Shown here one piece after another: positions 27,396 through 35,661 of a stretch of 64,000 nt of DNA. The notes under the pieces are model-generated. The model did not search any database. It saw only the letters and a list, made by a program, of their open reading frames with translations, and was not told where the DNA came from. The position numbers and the translations under genes are program-made. This DNA is from Gammaproteobacteria bacterium (lineage in GTDB: Bacteria; Pseudomonadota; Gammaproteobacteria; SZUA-229), in the NCBI GenBank assembly GCA_029882355.1, contig JAOUKV010000016.1:1-64000 (forward strand). The letters run 5' to 3'. The number at the start of each line of letters is the position of its first letter. Position 1 is the stretch's first letter.

Positions 27396-27550
27396 AGACC
27401 ATTAAGGCTTAAACTTAAGAGGTATCTTTATGGATCAAGGGCTTAGGGACTCTGCTCCCTTAATTCTCTTGAAAGCTTTTATAGGAAAGATCCGTTTCTG
27501 ACAAGGTTTGTATATTTGTAGGCAGGTAATTAGTTAATACATGGTTGATA

Positions 27551-29164
27551 TCAATTCAATAGTAATTCTTTGTCTGTGTTCAAAACAATTTCTCGTCTTA
27601 CTTCCATCATATATTCCCTGTAGACACTAAGAATGTCATTCATATCATCGGTAACAGGTCTTATATCCAATAAATCTTTTTTATAAATATTAGAGATGCT
27701 AGATACCATTTTTTGGAAAATATTTTTCATTGGTTCTGGTACATCTGTGGAGTCAACATCAAAATTATCAGGTAAGTTATGCAATGAAGCTAGAAGAATC
27801 ATATTGTCCTCAAGTATTTCTGGATCAGGTATATTTCTTAACATAACAAGATCTGTAAATACTGATAACAAAGTGGATTGCAATAACTTCAGTGGTCTGG
27901 AGTTCAGGGTACTTTGCACAGTATTCATTGCCAATATTCCGTTAGGATTGATGCATTGGCTTAAGCTATAAAAAAATTCACGCGTCATAAGATAATCAGG
28001 TGGTGCAATGGAGTGATATAAATCAACATAAACAATGTCGTATGATTTGGGGCAATTATTCGCAAAAGTGCGAGCATCCTCGATATAGGTTGTTATGCCT
28101 TCTGGGTTAAAATTAAAATATTTCTCAGCTATAAAAAAAGATTTTTTGTTCACATCAACAGCATCAACCTGAAAACCTCTTTCTTTTAACATTACCGGAA
28201 CCAGGCCACCAGCAACGCCAAGTACAAGTGCTGATTCAGCTTTTGGATGTACTGATATCGCGCTGTTCAATAATGTATAGTTGACCCCAAGCAGTGACTC
28301 TCCTGTTGTGATATCAATGACACTTTGTGGAATTCCTTCCTGCATATACACCCGCTCTTTAGACCCTCGATCAGTCTTATAATCTACAACTTTAATCGTA
28401 TTAAAAAACGAGGGAAATTCTTCAACAACATGCCAGTTAGCACCTTCTTGATTATTGCGTTGAAAAAACAGGCTGCCAGTACAAAGCGTGATACCAATAA
28501 GTGAAGCAATAATGACATTATATTTGTAGCGCTTATTATCGGGTGGTGAAATCAGTGTTGTTAATAATGCCAGTAAGCCCAGTAACACGGCCAGAATCAG
28601 GATTCCTTTCGAGTTTGGGATATTGGGAATGAGAATAAAGGCAGTGCCGATAACACCTGCAACTGAGCCTATGGTGCTTATACCAAATACCCTGCCAGCA
28701 CCACCATCGCCCTGTGAATGCGCCTGTGACTGACCAAGCGCAATCAATAATGGATTCATGGAAGATAACAATATTAACGGCACACCAAGCAAAACCATGC
28801 AGCCAATAAAGCTACCGACAATAAGACCTATAGAGGCAGCAAGATAATGAAAAAGATCTGGATAGATAATACGTGAAAGAAAAATAGCAATCGGCGTTAT
28901 TGCAGGGAATAGTAGAAAATAATACACCACTGATTCTGTTTTGATACGGCGTGCCATAATGCCACCGAAATAATAACCTAATGAAAGTCCAATGAGTGTA
29001 ATCGACAGAATACCTGCCCAGATATATAAGCTCACACCAAAATAGGGTGACATGATTCGTGAAGCCAGTACTTCAAGGCCAAGAATAATTCCACCTGAGC
29101 AGAAAATTAACAATAGATACGAAAGATATGAATGGTTCATCTTTGAATACTTTTTTCCTGCCAA
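27551..29164 (-). CDS. membrane-fused spermidine-synthase-like protein
   Basis: 537 residues. Residues 1-225 contain about seven hydrophobic helices (from YLSYLLLIFCSGGIILGLEVLASRI onward). Residues about 240-460 form a methyltransferase-like domain of the spermidine synthase fold: ALVLGVAGGLVPVMLKERG binds the nucleoside ligand, followed by DAVDVNKKS, YIEDARTF and YDIVYVDLYHS. Known: such fusions are widespread, and their polyamine-synthase activity is usually unproven. It lies downstream of the cd1-type gene on the same strand but after a strong terminator, so it probably has its own promoter. The substrate is unknown; a role with the cytochrome is only suggested by position. Confidence 0.82.
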   Translation of the reverse strand: MAGKKYSKMNHSYLSYLLLIFCSGGIILGLEVLASRIMSPYFGVSLYIWAGILSITLIGLSLGYYFGGIMARRIKTESVVYYFLLFPAITPIAIFLSRIIYPDLFHYLAASIGLIVGSFIGCMVLLGVPLILLSSMNPLLIALGQSQAHSQGDGGAGRVFGISTIGSVAGVIGTAFILIPNIPNSKGILILAVLLGLLALLTTLISPPDNKRYKYNVIIASLIGITLCTGSLFFQRNNQEGANWHVVEEFPSFFNTIKVVDYKTDRGSKERVYMQEGIPQSVIDITTGESLLGVNYTLLNSAISVHPKAESALVLGVAGGLVPVMLKERGFQVDAVDVNKKSFFIAEKYFNFNPEGITTYIEDARTFANNCPKSYDIVYVDLYHSIAPPDYLMTREFFYSLSQCINPNGILAMNTVQSTLNSRPLKLLQSTLLSVFTDLVMLRNIPDPEILEDNMILLASLHNLPDNFDVDSTDVPEPMKNIFQKMVSSISNIYKKDLLDIRPVTDDMNDILSVYREYMMEVRREIVLNTDKELLLN

Positions 29165-29232
29165 AGTTTCCTCCTGTTATCGTTTTGAATATATCAATAA
29201 TACTCAAATCGGCTATAACACTATTTTGATAC

Positions 29233-29272
29233 AAAAAAAAACGGGCACACCCACAAGAGGTGTGCCCGGTTC
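29233..29272 (-). terminator. rho-independent terminator of the cd1-type gene
   Basis: Perfect 10-bp stem CGGGCACACC / GGTGTGCCCG (29242-29251, 29259-29268) with a seven-base loop, followed on the minus strand by a run of nine T. It separates the cd1-type gene from the spermidine-synthase-like gene. Confidence 0.92.
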
Positions 29273-29293
29273 AGATCGCCTTATTTCTAAGGT

Positions 29294-31516
29294 TTAGTAA
29301 ACATCATGTGCTGTGTTATACACATTGAATTTACCGGTTGTTGATGGCAATGCGATTGAATTAATTACATTCAACGTAGTGCTATCAAGGATGATCTGTC
29401 CACCATCAGCAGACCAGTCAGAGATCCAGACCTCACTACCATCCTTATTGAACTCCATGTGTACTGCCTTACCAGCAGTAGCTACATCGAAGCAACGGTC
29501 AACTGCACCTGTTGATTTAGCAATCGCACAGATCTGTTTATCGTTAGTTGAGCTCAATGTCATATCAACCAGAACCCAGGGTGAGTTCGGATGTGTCTTG
29601 ACGAATAGTGAACCCGCAGCTGGTAGGTCAATTTGACGAACTACCTTCCAGGCATTTTCTGGTTTGTTCACCGGATCAGCACCATATACCGAGATGAACG
29701 AACTACCGATATGTGGTGTGGCATTTACCCAGCCATAAACAGGGTCTAACCAGTTAGCACCACGACCAGGATGAGGCACACTACCAACATCAATGATTTG
29801 TTCCAGTGTCTGGTTAAGTACATCCACAATCACTATCTTATTACTGGCATTAGCCGCAGTCATGAAATAGCGTTTGGTATGATCCCAGCCACCATCATGC
29901 AGGAACTTGGCGGTCGCAATATTGGCCACCAGAGGTGCGCCTTCTTGCGAATAGTCAACGATACCTACATAGCCAGACTCTTTCTGGTTAACCACCCATA
30001 CTGGTGCAAATTCCGAAGCAACAATCGCCGCAACACGTACTTCAGGTAGTGTTTCGCCTGTAATACTGGTCATAGGAAGTTTCACAAGGTTTTGTGGTTC
30101 AAGTGTTAAACCATCATAAGTCACGTACTGTGCTGGCCAGTAACAACCCTCAATGAGGTATTTGTCTTCGAAGCCTTCGAACTTACTGCCATCAACACTT
30201 CTGGCATCATGGCAACCTTTCACTTTCGCAACGACGTTAGGTACGCTTGCCCAGAGGTCAATTAGATTGACCCAGCCATCACGACCAATCGCATAGAAAT
30301 AGCGACCTGATGCTGATGAACGCAGAATATGTACAGCGAAGCCAACATCAACACGAGAGACCTCTTCATGAGTGTCGCCGTCAAAGATAGCAATCTTGCC
30401 AGCATCTCTAAGCACGACACCAAAGAAGTTTTCCCAGTCGTGAGAATGTTGTGGAGTTGTTGGACGACTGGCCACTGGCACCATCAATTCCCAACTTGCT
30501 ACTATTTCTGGCATTTCCAGAGCAGGTGCTTCTGGTGGTGCTAACTGTAGATAAGCCGCCAGTTTGGTAATTTCATCCTCAGTCAGGATACCAGCAGTAC
30601 CAAAGTTTGGCATACCACCGGGTGTACCATGACGCATCATTGCAGCAAGACCATCAGTACCAATTTCCACTGATCTGGCTTCATCAATCACAGGGCCAGT
30701 TGCACCAGTACGATAGAGACCGTGACAACCTGCGCAGCGGTCAAAGTACACATTTTTGGTTTCATTAAATTCTGTTTCAGAAAGCAAAACAGGCGTTGCT
30801 GGAACCATTGAGTCTATCTGCTGACCAATATATGTAGCAATATCAAGTGCATCACCATCAGTCAAATCAAGGTCAGCCATTATGAAAGGATATTGAGCCA
30901 GTTCAGCCTCCGTGTAGGCATGAGTTGCCATTGCTTCAGGCTCCACAATAAATGCCTCAAGATATTCACAGGTAGATGAACTACTACCACCAGGACCAGG
31001 ACCAGGAGCACCATTAGTACCGGTGGCACAATTTTCAGCAGCTCCCATTAAATCAGGTCCAACTCTGGCGCTTCCACCCAGGGAATGACAACCTGTACAG
31101 CTCTCTCTAAACAATGCTTCACCAGCAGCCGCGACACCATCACGAGTTAATCGTTCAGGATCTCCGGCAGACGGCAACCAAGCCAGATGGCCTGCAATGT
31201 CGGCAATCTCTTCAGTAGTCAAAGACGACAGGAAGTCCATTGACGGTTCATTAGCAATCGCACCTTCGATAGTCCAGGCATCCATACCCCGGATACTTCT
31301 ACGTACAAATCGACCGCCCGCATCATCACCATGACACGCAAAGCAAGTCTCTTGGTATAGAGCTTCACCAGCAGGATTTGGCTGAGGAGTGCTACCATCA
31401 CCCCAACCACCGCCCCAGCCACCACGGGCAAAGGCGCTATCAGTCATAAATGGTAAAATCAGGAAGGCGGTAAATAGATATACCGGTATTTTATCTCTTA
31501 ATGTTTTTTTTCTCAT
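29294..31516 (-). CDS. nirS: cytochrome cd1-type protein (NirS-like) with three haem c domains
   Basis: 740 residues from the ATG at 31516 (AGAGG upstream). A signal peptide ends near SAFA and a glycine-rich stretch follows. Three c-type haem motifs occur: CFACH (58-62), CTGCH (140-144) and CAGCH (261-265). Residues about 340-740 form a cytochrome d1 propeller. The proximal d1 ligand is His396 in FAVHILRSSASGRY, and both distal active-site His are kept: His582 in PHPGRGAN and His602 in PHIG. The end KFNVYNTAHDVY is as in NirS. Canonical NirS has one haem c domain and about 560 residues. I infer a periplasmic nitrite-to-NO reductase with two added electron-transfer domains. No haem d1 synthesis genes are in the window. 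Confidence 0.85.
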   Translation of the reverse strand: MRKKTLRDKIPVYLFTAFLILPFMTDSAFARGGWGGGWGDGSTPQPNPAGEALYQETCFACHGDDAGGRFVRRSIRGMDAWTIEGAIANEPSMDFLSSLTTEEIADIAGHLAWLPSAGDPERLTRDGVAAAGEALFRESCTGCHSLGGSARVGPDLMGAAENCATGTNGAPGPGPGGSSSSTCEYLEAFIVEPEAMATHAYTEAELAQYPFIMADLDLTDGDALDIATYIGQQIDSMVPATPVLLSETEFNETKNVYFDRCAGCHGLYRTGATGPVIDEARSVEIGTDGLAAMMRHGTPGGMPNFGTAGILTEDEITKLAAYLQLAPPEAPALEMPEIVASWELMVPVASRPTTPQHSHDWENFFGVVLRDAGKIAIFDGDTHEEVSRVDVGFAVHILRSSASGRYFYAIGRDGWVNLIDLWASVPNVVAKVKGCHDARSVDGSKFEGFEDKYLIEGCYWPAQYVTYDGLTLEPQNLVKLPMTSITGETLPEVRVAAIVASEFAPVWVVNQKESGYVGIVDYSQEGAPLVANIATAKFLHDGGWDHTKRYFMTAANASNKIVIVDVLNQTLEQIIDVGSVPHPGRGANWLDPVYGWVNATPHIGSSFISVYGADPVNKPENAWKVVRQIDLPAAGSLFVKTHPNSPWVLVDMTLSSTNDKQICAIAKSTGAVDRCFDVATAGKAVHMEFNKDGSEVWISDWSADGGQIILDSTTLNVINSIALPSTTGKFNVYNTAHDVY

Positions 31517-31559
31517 ATTAACCTCTAGCAATTTGATTTAGTCGTTTTTTTAGAATTCA

Positions 31560-31596
31560 GGATGATGGTCTAACGCTATTAATTGCATCCTTAGAC
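31560..31596 (-). other. possible pseudoknot-forming leader of the cd1-type gene
   Basis: On the minus strand GTCTAA then GGATG are followed by TTAGAC then CATCC, giving two interlocked stems of six and five pairs, 44-80 bases before the ATG. The rest of the 31517-31886 gap shows no clear FNR box or other site. Confidence 0.25.
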
Positions 31597-31886
31597 TAAG
31601 CCACACCACAGAAATCAACGTCTTTATGATGACATTATGTTCAAACTATAAACATGCAGCATTTGAGTCATATTATTAGCCCATACTGAGGGCAGGTTGA
31701 GGGAGTACTAAAGAACAGGAACTTGCTTCGAGCAGGGAAAAAGTGCAACTATCGACGTATAACACCGTGCAAATAATAAATTAAAGAACAGATAATATTT
31801 TGTAATACAGGCTATTGAGGGGAACAACCGAGTTATTACGACAGAGTTTTTTCTTCAAAAATACGGATAGAAATACTAACTATTAT

Positions 31887-32513
31887 TTACATAATCCCTT
31901 GATGTATTGCATAAGTAACAGCCTCTGCTCGGCTTCGAACTTCAAGTTTTGCAAAAATGTTTTTTACGTGATTACGCACGGTTGCCGGACTAATATCCAG
32001 TTGATTAGCTATATCTTTAGTTACGACTCCACTCGGCAATATTCGTAATATTTCATATTCGCGTTTGCTTAGCTTATTTATCTTTTCATTACCCATTTCT
32101 TCCTTGCATGAGTTATTTGACAACCGCTTGATTAGTTGATGGCAATTCACCGCTCGCATACTATGAAAAACGCGGATATCATCGTTATCTTTTTGATCTG
32201 ATTCAGGGATATAATATGAACCAACATTGACTACAACTGGGTTGATTTTTCTAGATTGTAAAACCAGATCAAAATCATTATTAGGTGCCTGTGCATCAAA
32301 AAAATTGGCAATTGGGCAGTCAGCACCACAAACTTTATTACCATGTAAATCTTCACCACAAAGCAATTCGGCACAGGGTCGGCCCATAGCTTGCTGAGGG
32401 GAAAGCCCCAGAAGATCTTCACAGCCTTTATTCCAGAAACGAATGCATCTATTTTTATCAGTACCAAAAACGGCATCTGATGTGTGTTCAAAAAAGCTAT
32501 GTAATGCAATCAT
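31887..32513 (-). CDS. PAS-LuxR family transcriptional regulator with cysteine cluster
   Basis: 208 residues. Residues 1-110 form a PAS domain (FFEHTSDAVFGTDKNRCIRFWNKGCEDLLG) with a cluster Cys47, Cys52, Cys62 and Cys66 in a GRPCAELLCGEDLHGNKVC-x3-C segment, fit to bind a metal, haem or iron-sulfur group, or to switch by disulfides. Residues about 145-205 form a LuxR/NarL-type helix-turn-helix (LSKREYEILRILPSGVVTKDIANQL, VRNHVKNIFAKL). It has no receiver domain, so the PAS part must be the sensor. It sits upstream of the cd1-type gene on the same strand, 370 bases away, and is the obvious candidate regulator of it. Repeated CGTTAA-type motifs lie in its own promoter region. Confidence 0.85.
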   Translation of the reverse strand: MIALHSFFEHTSDAVFGTDKNRCIRFWNKGCEDLLGLSPQQAMGRPCAELLCGEDLHGNKVCGADCPIANFFDAQAPNNDFDLVLQSRKINPVVVNVGSYYIPESDQKDNDDIRVFHSMRAVNCHQLIKRLSNNSCKEEMGNEKINKLSKREYEILRILPSGVVTKDIANQLDISPATVRNHVKNIFAKLEVRSRAEAVTYAIHQGIM

Positions 32514-32539
32514 ACGATTGTCTCTTCTTTAATATTTGG

Positions 32540-32645
32540 TTACGTTTAGTTACGTTAACTAGATTTATTTAATTTTTCACATATTAGTAAGGTATCAATT
32601 AACCATATAAAAGACTAGATTGCTGTTCGTTAATTTTCGTTAATT
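32540..32645 (-). promoter_or_regulatory. paired 10-bp-phased direct repeats upstream of the PAS-LuxR gene
   Basis: TTACGTT occurs at 32540 and 32550, and TTCGTTAATT occurs twice in exact tandem at 32626-32635 and 32636-32645. All four share a CGTTWA core. Spacing of one helical turn suggests protein binding on one face. The rest of the 32514-32959 gap is AT-rich with no gene. Confidence 0.4.
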
Positions 32646-32911
32646 TTAAAATATCATTTTATATCAATCATTTATAGATACATATCACCTGCTATATTAG
32701 AAATGCATCCTATTAAATAGAGTATTAATCTGTTACCGCCTTTTTTATCTATTTTGGTGGTAGGTTACTCTATCTTTGCAGTTTCAGTGGGTTACTATTC
32801 TATTGTGTAAAATAATCATGCCAACATCTCGTATGGGATGCGCGTTTGCGCGCTCCCTATAATAGGAAAGAAGAGTATTTAAAAATGAAAACGTGTTGCT
32901 TTGTTTAAAAT

Positions 32912-32940
32912 ATTAATATATATATTAACTATTAATGAAT
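32912..32940 (+). promoter_or_regulatory. AT-rich operator-like element, copy 2
   Basis: Contains the perfect 16-bp palindrome TTAATATATATATTAA (32913-32928) followed by CTATTAATGAAT. It matches 27162-27190 at 26 of 29 positions and lies 20 bases before the GTG start of the HTH gene. Confidence 0.5.
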
Positions 32941-32959
32941 ATTTTAAATAGGTGGAGAA

Positions 32960-33304
32960 GTGTCAGATCAACGTTTCTTTTCAAGACTAGAATACTGGGT
33001 AAAAGCCAATCTTGTTGCATGGGCTGAAATCATTCAGCAGAAATCCTGGTTGCGGGCATCACGACTGGCGCACGGTCTGAAAGGTGTTGATATGGCTCGG
33101 CGTATGGGTGTGAGCCCGGCAAGAATTTCCATGATGGAGTCTGACGAGGCGCGCGGGGCGCTAACATTAAATATGATGAGAAAAGCGGCGCAGGCGCTGG
33201 ATTGCGAGTTTGTTTATGCGGTGATCCCTAAAAATGCTTTGAAAAATGATAAAAATGATCAGGCCAAGAAGCCAAGGATACGTGTTGATCAGGGTTATGA
33301 GTGA
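32960..33304 (+). CDS. MmpA-like helix-turn-helix protein
   Basis: 114 residues with a GTG start and GGTGGAG upstream. The HTH lies at about residues 42-65 (GVDMARRMGVSPARISMMESDE), followed by GALTLNMMRKAAQALDCEFVYAVIP. This ending is characteristic of the 'mobile mystery protein A' family and related XRE-like proteins. Known: MmpA genes usually pair with a Fic-domain MmpB gene on mobile islands; no such partner is in the window. A truncated relative with the same upstream element is at 27216. It probably represses its own promoter through the palindrome at 32913. Confidence 0.7.
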   Translation: MSDQRFFSRLEYWVKANLVAWAEIIQQKSWLRASRLAHGLKGVDMARRMGVSPARISMMESDEARGALTLNMMRKAAQALDCEFVYAVIPKNALKNDKNDQAKKPRIRVDQGYE

Positions 33305-33343
33305 GCTTGTTGACAGCGCTGATTTTAGTACCACCAAACCATG

Positions 33344-33349
33344 TATAAT
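33344..33349 (+). promoter_or_regulatory. -10 box candidate for gshA
   Basis: TATAAT followed by TGCCCG, 64 bases before the gshA start. A TTGACA at 33310 is too far (28 bases) to be its -35. Confidence 0.35.
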
Positions 33350-33412
33350 TGCCCGTTAATGTACTGACTGATTTGCATTTGTATGTAAATCGGGGTTTGA
33401 GTAAGGGTGTAG

Positions 33413-34990
33413 ATGGTGTATCAATCTCTAAAAATACGTTTAAAGCAGCTTATAGATTCTGGTCAGGCGGCCTGTTTGTCAGAATCCCTGATTGGTCTCG
33501 AAAAAGAAAGCCTGCGTGTGGCTGAAGACGGTTCTATCTCACAAACTGCACACCCCTCTGCGCTGGGTTCTGCGCTGACTAATCCTGCCATCACCACAGA
33601 CTTTTCTGAAGCGCTGATCGAGCTGATTACTCCGCCCTGTAGTTCTGTGAAAGAGGTTCTTAGTTATCTGGATGATATTCAGAAGTTTGTTTATTCGAAA
33701 CTGGATGATGAAACTTTGTGGGCGACCAGCATGCCCTGTGTGGTGTGTGGTGGTAGTAGTATTCCTCTAGCGCAATATGGAAAATCTAACGTTGGCACAA
33801 TGAAGACGGTTTATCGTCGTGGCCTGGGTTATCGTTATGGACGCACTATGCAGGTGATTGCGGGTGTGCATTTCAATTATTCGGTTTCGGATTCTTTCTG
33901 GGATCTGTATCAGAAATTGCAGGCCAACACTGACCCCAGACAGGATTTTATTTCTGATCAATACATGGGGCTGGTACGTAATATGCTCCGTTATGGCTGG
34001 ATGATTCCCTATTTATTTGGCGCTTCACCGGCAGTGTGCAAATCTTTTCTGGATGGTAAGCCAACCATGCTTACTGATTTCAATGAACATACTTTTTATG
34101 AACCTTATGCGACTTCTTTGCGCATGGGTGATATTGGTTATACCAATACTCAGGAAGATATGGCAGGCATCAAGGCGGACTACAGTTCCATTGATGCTTA
34201 TGTGAAAAGTTTGCAGTGTGCCATCGAAAAACCTTTTGCTGCTTATGATGATATTGGCGTCAAAGTTGATGGTGAATATAGGCAGTTAAATGCCAATATA
34301 TTACAGATTGAAAATGAATATTACAGTACTGTTCGACCCAAACAGATCACACAGAAGGATGAAAAACCAACAACAGCATTGCATAAACGGGGTATTGCTT
34401 ATGTTGAAATTCGCTCGATAGATGTTAATGCTTTTGACCCATTAGGCGTCAATGAAGAGCAGCTTTATTTTCTGGAGATTTTTGTGCTATTTTGTTTGCT
34501 GCAGGAAAGTAAGACTTTAAATCAAATGGAAATGAATGAAGTCGATATGAATTTGATACAGGTAGCGCACACCGGTCGGCAACCTGGTTTAGAGTTAAAT
34601 CGACATGATCAATCTATTCCGTTAAAAGATTGGGCTTTAGAGCTATGCGAAGCCATGCGGGAGGTCGCAAAGTTATTGGATGAGGTAAATCACTGTGATT
34701 CATACTCAAAAAGTCTGAGATCTCAAATTGAATGTATTAATGAACCATCGAAAACACCTTCTGCCAGAATGCTGGAAGAAATGCGAGATCATGAAGAAGG
34801 CTTCTTTCATTTTGCGCAGCGAAAATCGCTACAATATCTGGATTATTTTAAGTCGCGAGAATTGTCACCAGAGCGCCAGCAGTTTTTTGAGTCAATGACT
34901 CAGGAATCATTAGCAAAGCAGTTGCAAATAGAAGCTTCTGATACATTGAGTTTTGATGAGTATTTACAACAATATTTTTCGAACAGTTAG
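33413..34990 (+). CDS. gshA: glutamate-cysteine ligase
   Basis: 525 residues, close to the 518 of E. coli GshA, and of the same proteobacterial type. Hallmarks: LIGLEKESLRV (glutamate/ATP site), HPSALGSALTNPAITTDFSEALIELITPP, SMPC, LAQYGKSN, YGRTMQVIAGVHFNYS, and later ILQIENEYYSTVRPK and AYVEIRSIDVN. It catalyses the ATP-dependent first step of glutathione synthesis. gshB is not in the window. The small membrane protein gene begins 30 bases downstream and is probably in the same transcript. Confidence 0.95.
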   Translation: MVYQSLKIRLKQLIDSGQAACLSESLIGLEKESLRVAEDGSISQTAHPSALGSALTNPAITTDFSEALIELITPPCSSVKEVLSYLDDIQKFVYSKLDDETLWATSMPCVVCGGSSIPLAQYGKSNVGTMKTVYRRGLGYRYGRTMQVIAGVHFNYSVSDSFWDLYQKLQANTDPRQDFISDQYMGLVRNMLRYGWMIPYLFGASPAVCKSFLDGKPTMLTDFNEHTFYEPYATSLRMGDIGYTNTQEDMAGIKADYSSIDAYVKSLQCAIEKPFAAYDDIGVKVDGEYRQLNANILQIENEYYSTVRPKQITQKDEKPTTALHKRGIAYVEIRSIDVNAFDPLGVNEEQLYFLEIFVLFCLLQESKTLNQMEMNEVDMNLIQVAHTGRQPGLELNRHDQSIPLKDWALELCEAMREVAKLLDEVNHCDSYSKSLRSQIECINEPSKTPSARMLEEMRDHEEGFFHFAQRKSLQYLDYFKSRELSPERQQFFESMTQESLAKQLQIEASDTLSFDEYLQQYFSNS

Positions 34991-35020
34991 TACTTAATCA
35001 GTTAAAGAACAGGAAATTTT

Positions 35021-35260
35021 ATGAAGTGGTTGGATAGTTTACCTTTGGCACCATTGGCTGCAATTACCGTACTCATGGCCGTATTGCCATTTAATGCAAC
35101 ACCGCATTTATTTGAAAAACTGAGCATGCTTGTCGATGGTTCGCTACAACGCCCTCTCGATATTTTTGATTTGTTTATGCACGGTACGCCCGCTGTGCTG
35201 CTAGTGGTTCGAGTAATCAGGCAATTTGTACTGGCTAAAAAAGAAGTAGATAAAGAATAG
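35021..35260 (+). CDS. small two-helix inner-membrane protein
   Basis: 79 residues: a short N-terminal amphipathic part, a helix LAPLAAITVLMAVLPF, a loop with PHLFEKLSMLVDGSLQRPLDIFD, and a second helix HGTPAVLLVVRVIRQFVL. Similar small proteins occur in many Gammaproteobacteria, sometimes loosely labelled RND-transporter-like; I know of no proven role. It follows gshA closely and converges with the bolA-like gene. Confidence 0.65.
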   Translation: MKWLDSLPLAPLAAITVLMAVLPFNATPHLFEKLSMLVDGSLQRPLDIFDLFMHGTPAVLLVVRVIRQFVLAKKEVDKE

Positions 35261-35266
35261 GTGAAT

Positions 35267-35572
35267 TTATTTGCTGCCGCCAGCACAGGGAGGAGAGGCA
35301 GGCACATTACCTTTTTCAAACCATTCTTCCATGGTCATGGTGTGCAAAGCTAGCGCATGAATGCCGCCACTGAGTTCTTCTTCCAGTACTTTGTTGACCA
35401 GACGATGCCGTGCAATCAGCATTTTATCTTTGAAGTCATCGGAAACAATGACCACTTTAAAATGTGATTCATCAGCAGGTCCGCTGTGCATGTGACTTTC
35501 ATTGATAACTTCCAGGTGCTCGGGTGAAAATTCCTGATTAAGTTTTTGTGTAATGGTTTCTTGTTTATTCAT
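35267..35572 (-). CDS. BolA family protein
   Basis: 101 residues from Met at 35572 (the longer frame to 35590 adds six residues). The BolA fold is clear: EVINESHMHSG...HFKVVIVSDDF at the front and LIARHRLVNKVLEEEL...IHALALHTMTMEEW at the end. The invariant His of RHR, used for iron-sulfur ligation with monothiol glutaredoxins in known BolA proteins, is present. The tail carries PPCAGG with an extra Cys. It is BolA rather than IbaG by length and ending, though I am not certain which. Confidence 0.88.
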   Translation of the reverse strand: MNKQETITQKLNQEFSPEHLEVINESHMHSGPADESHFKVVIVSDDFKDKMLIARHRLVNKVLEEELSGGIHALALHTMTMEEWFEKGNVPASPPCAGGSK

Positions 35573-35661
35573 ACTGAGGGATGATATCACAGGGCCTGGT
35601 TTTAATAATAACCTTGATCGTTAAGGTTATTAATTTTACGATGTCTGTAATTGGCGGGAAA

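Noticed and set aside
31517-31886. FNR/NNR-type box upstream of the cd1-type gene
   Set aside because: No TTGAT-N4-ATCAA-like palindrome seen.
32836-32858. Short GC-rich hairpin GGGA-GCGC / GCGC-TCCC
   Set aside because: Stem is interrupted, no U-tract, and not clearly linked to a gene.
33310-33315. TTGACA as -35 for gshA
   Set aside because: The distance of 28 bases to TATAAT is too long.
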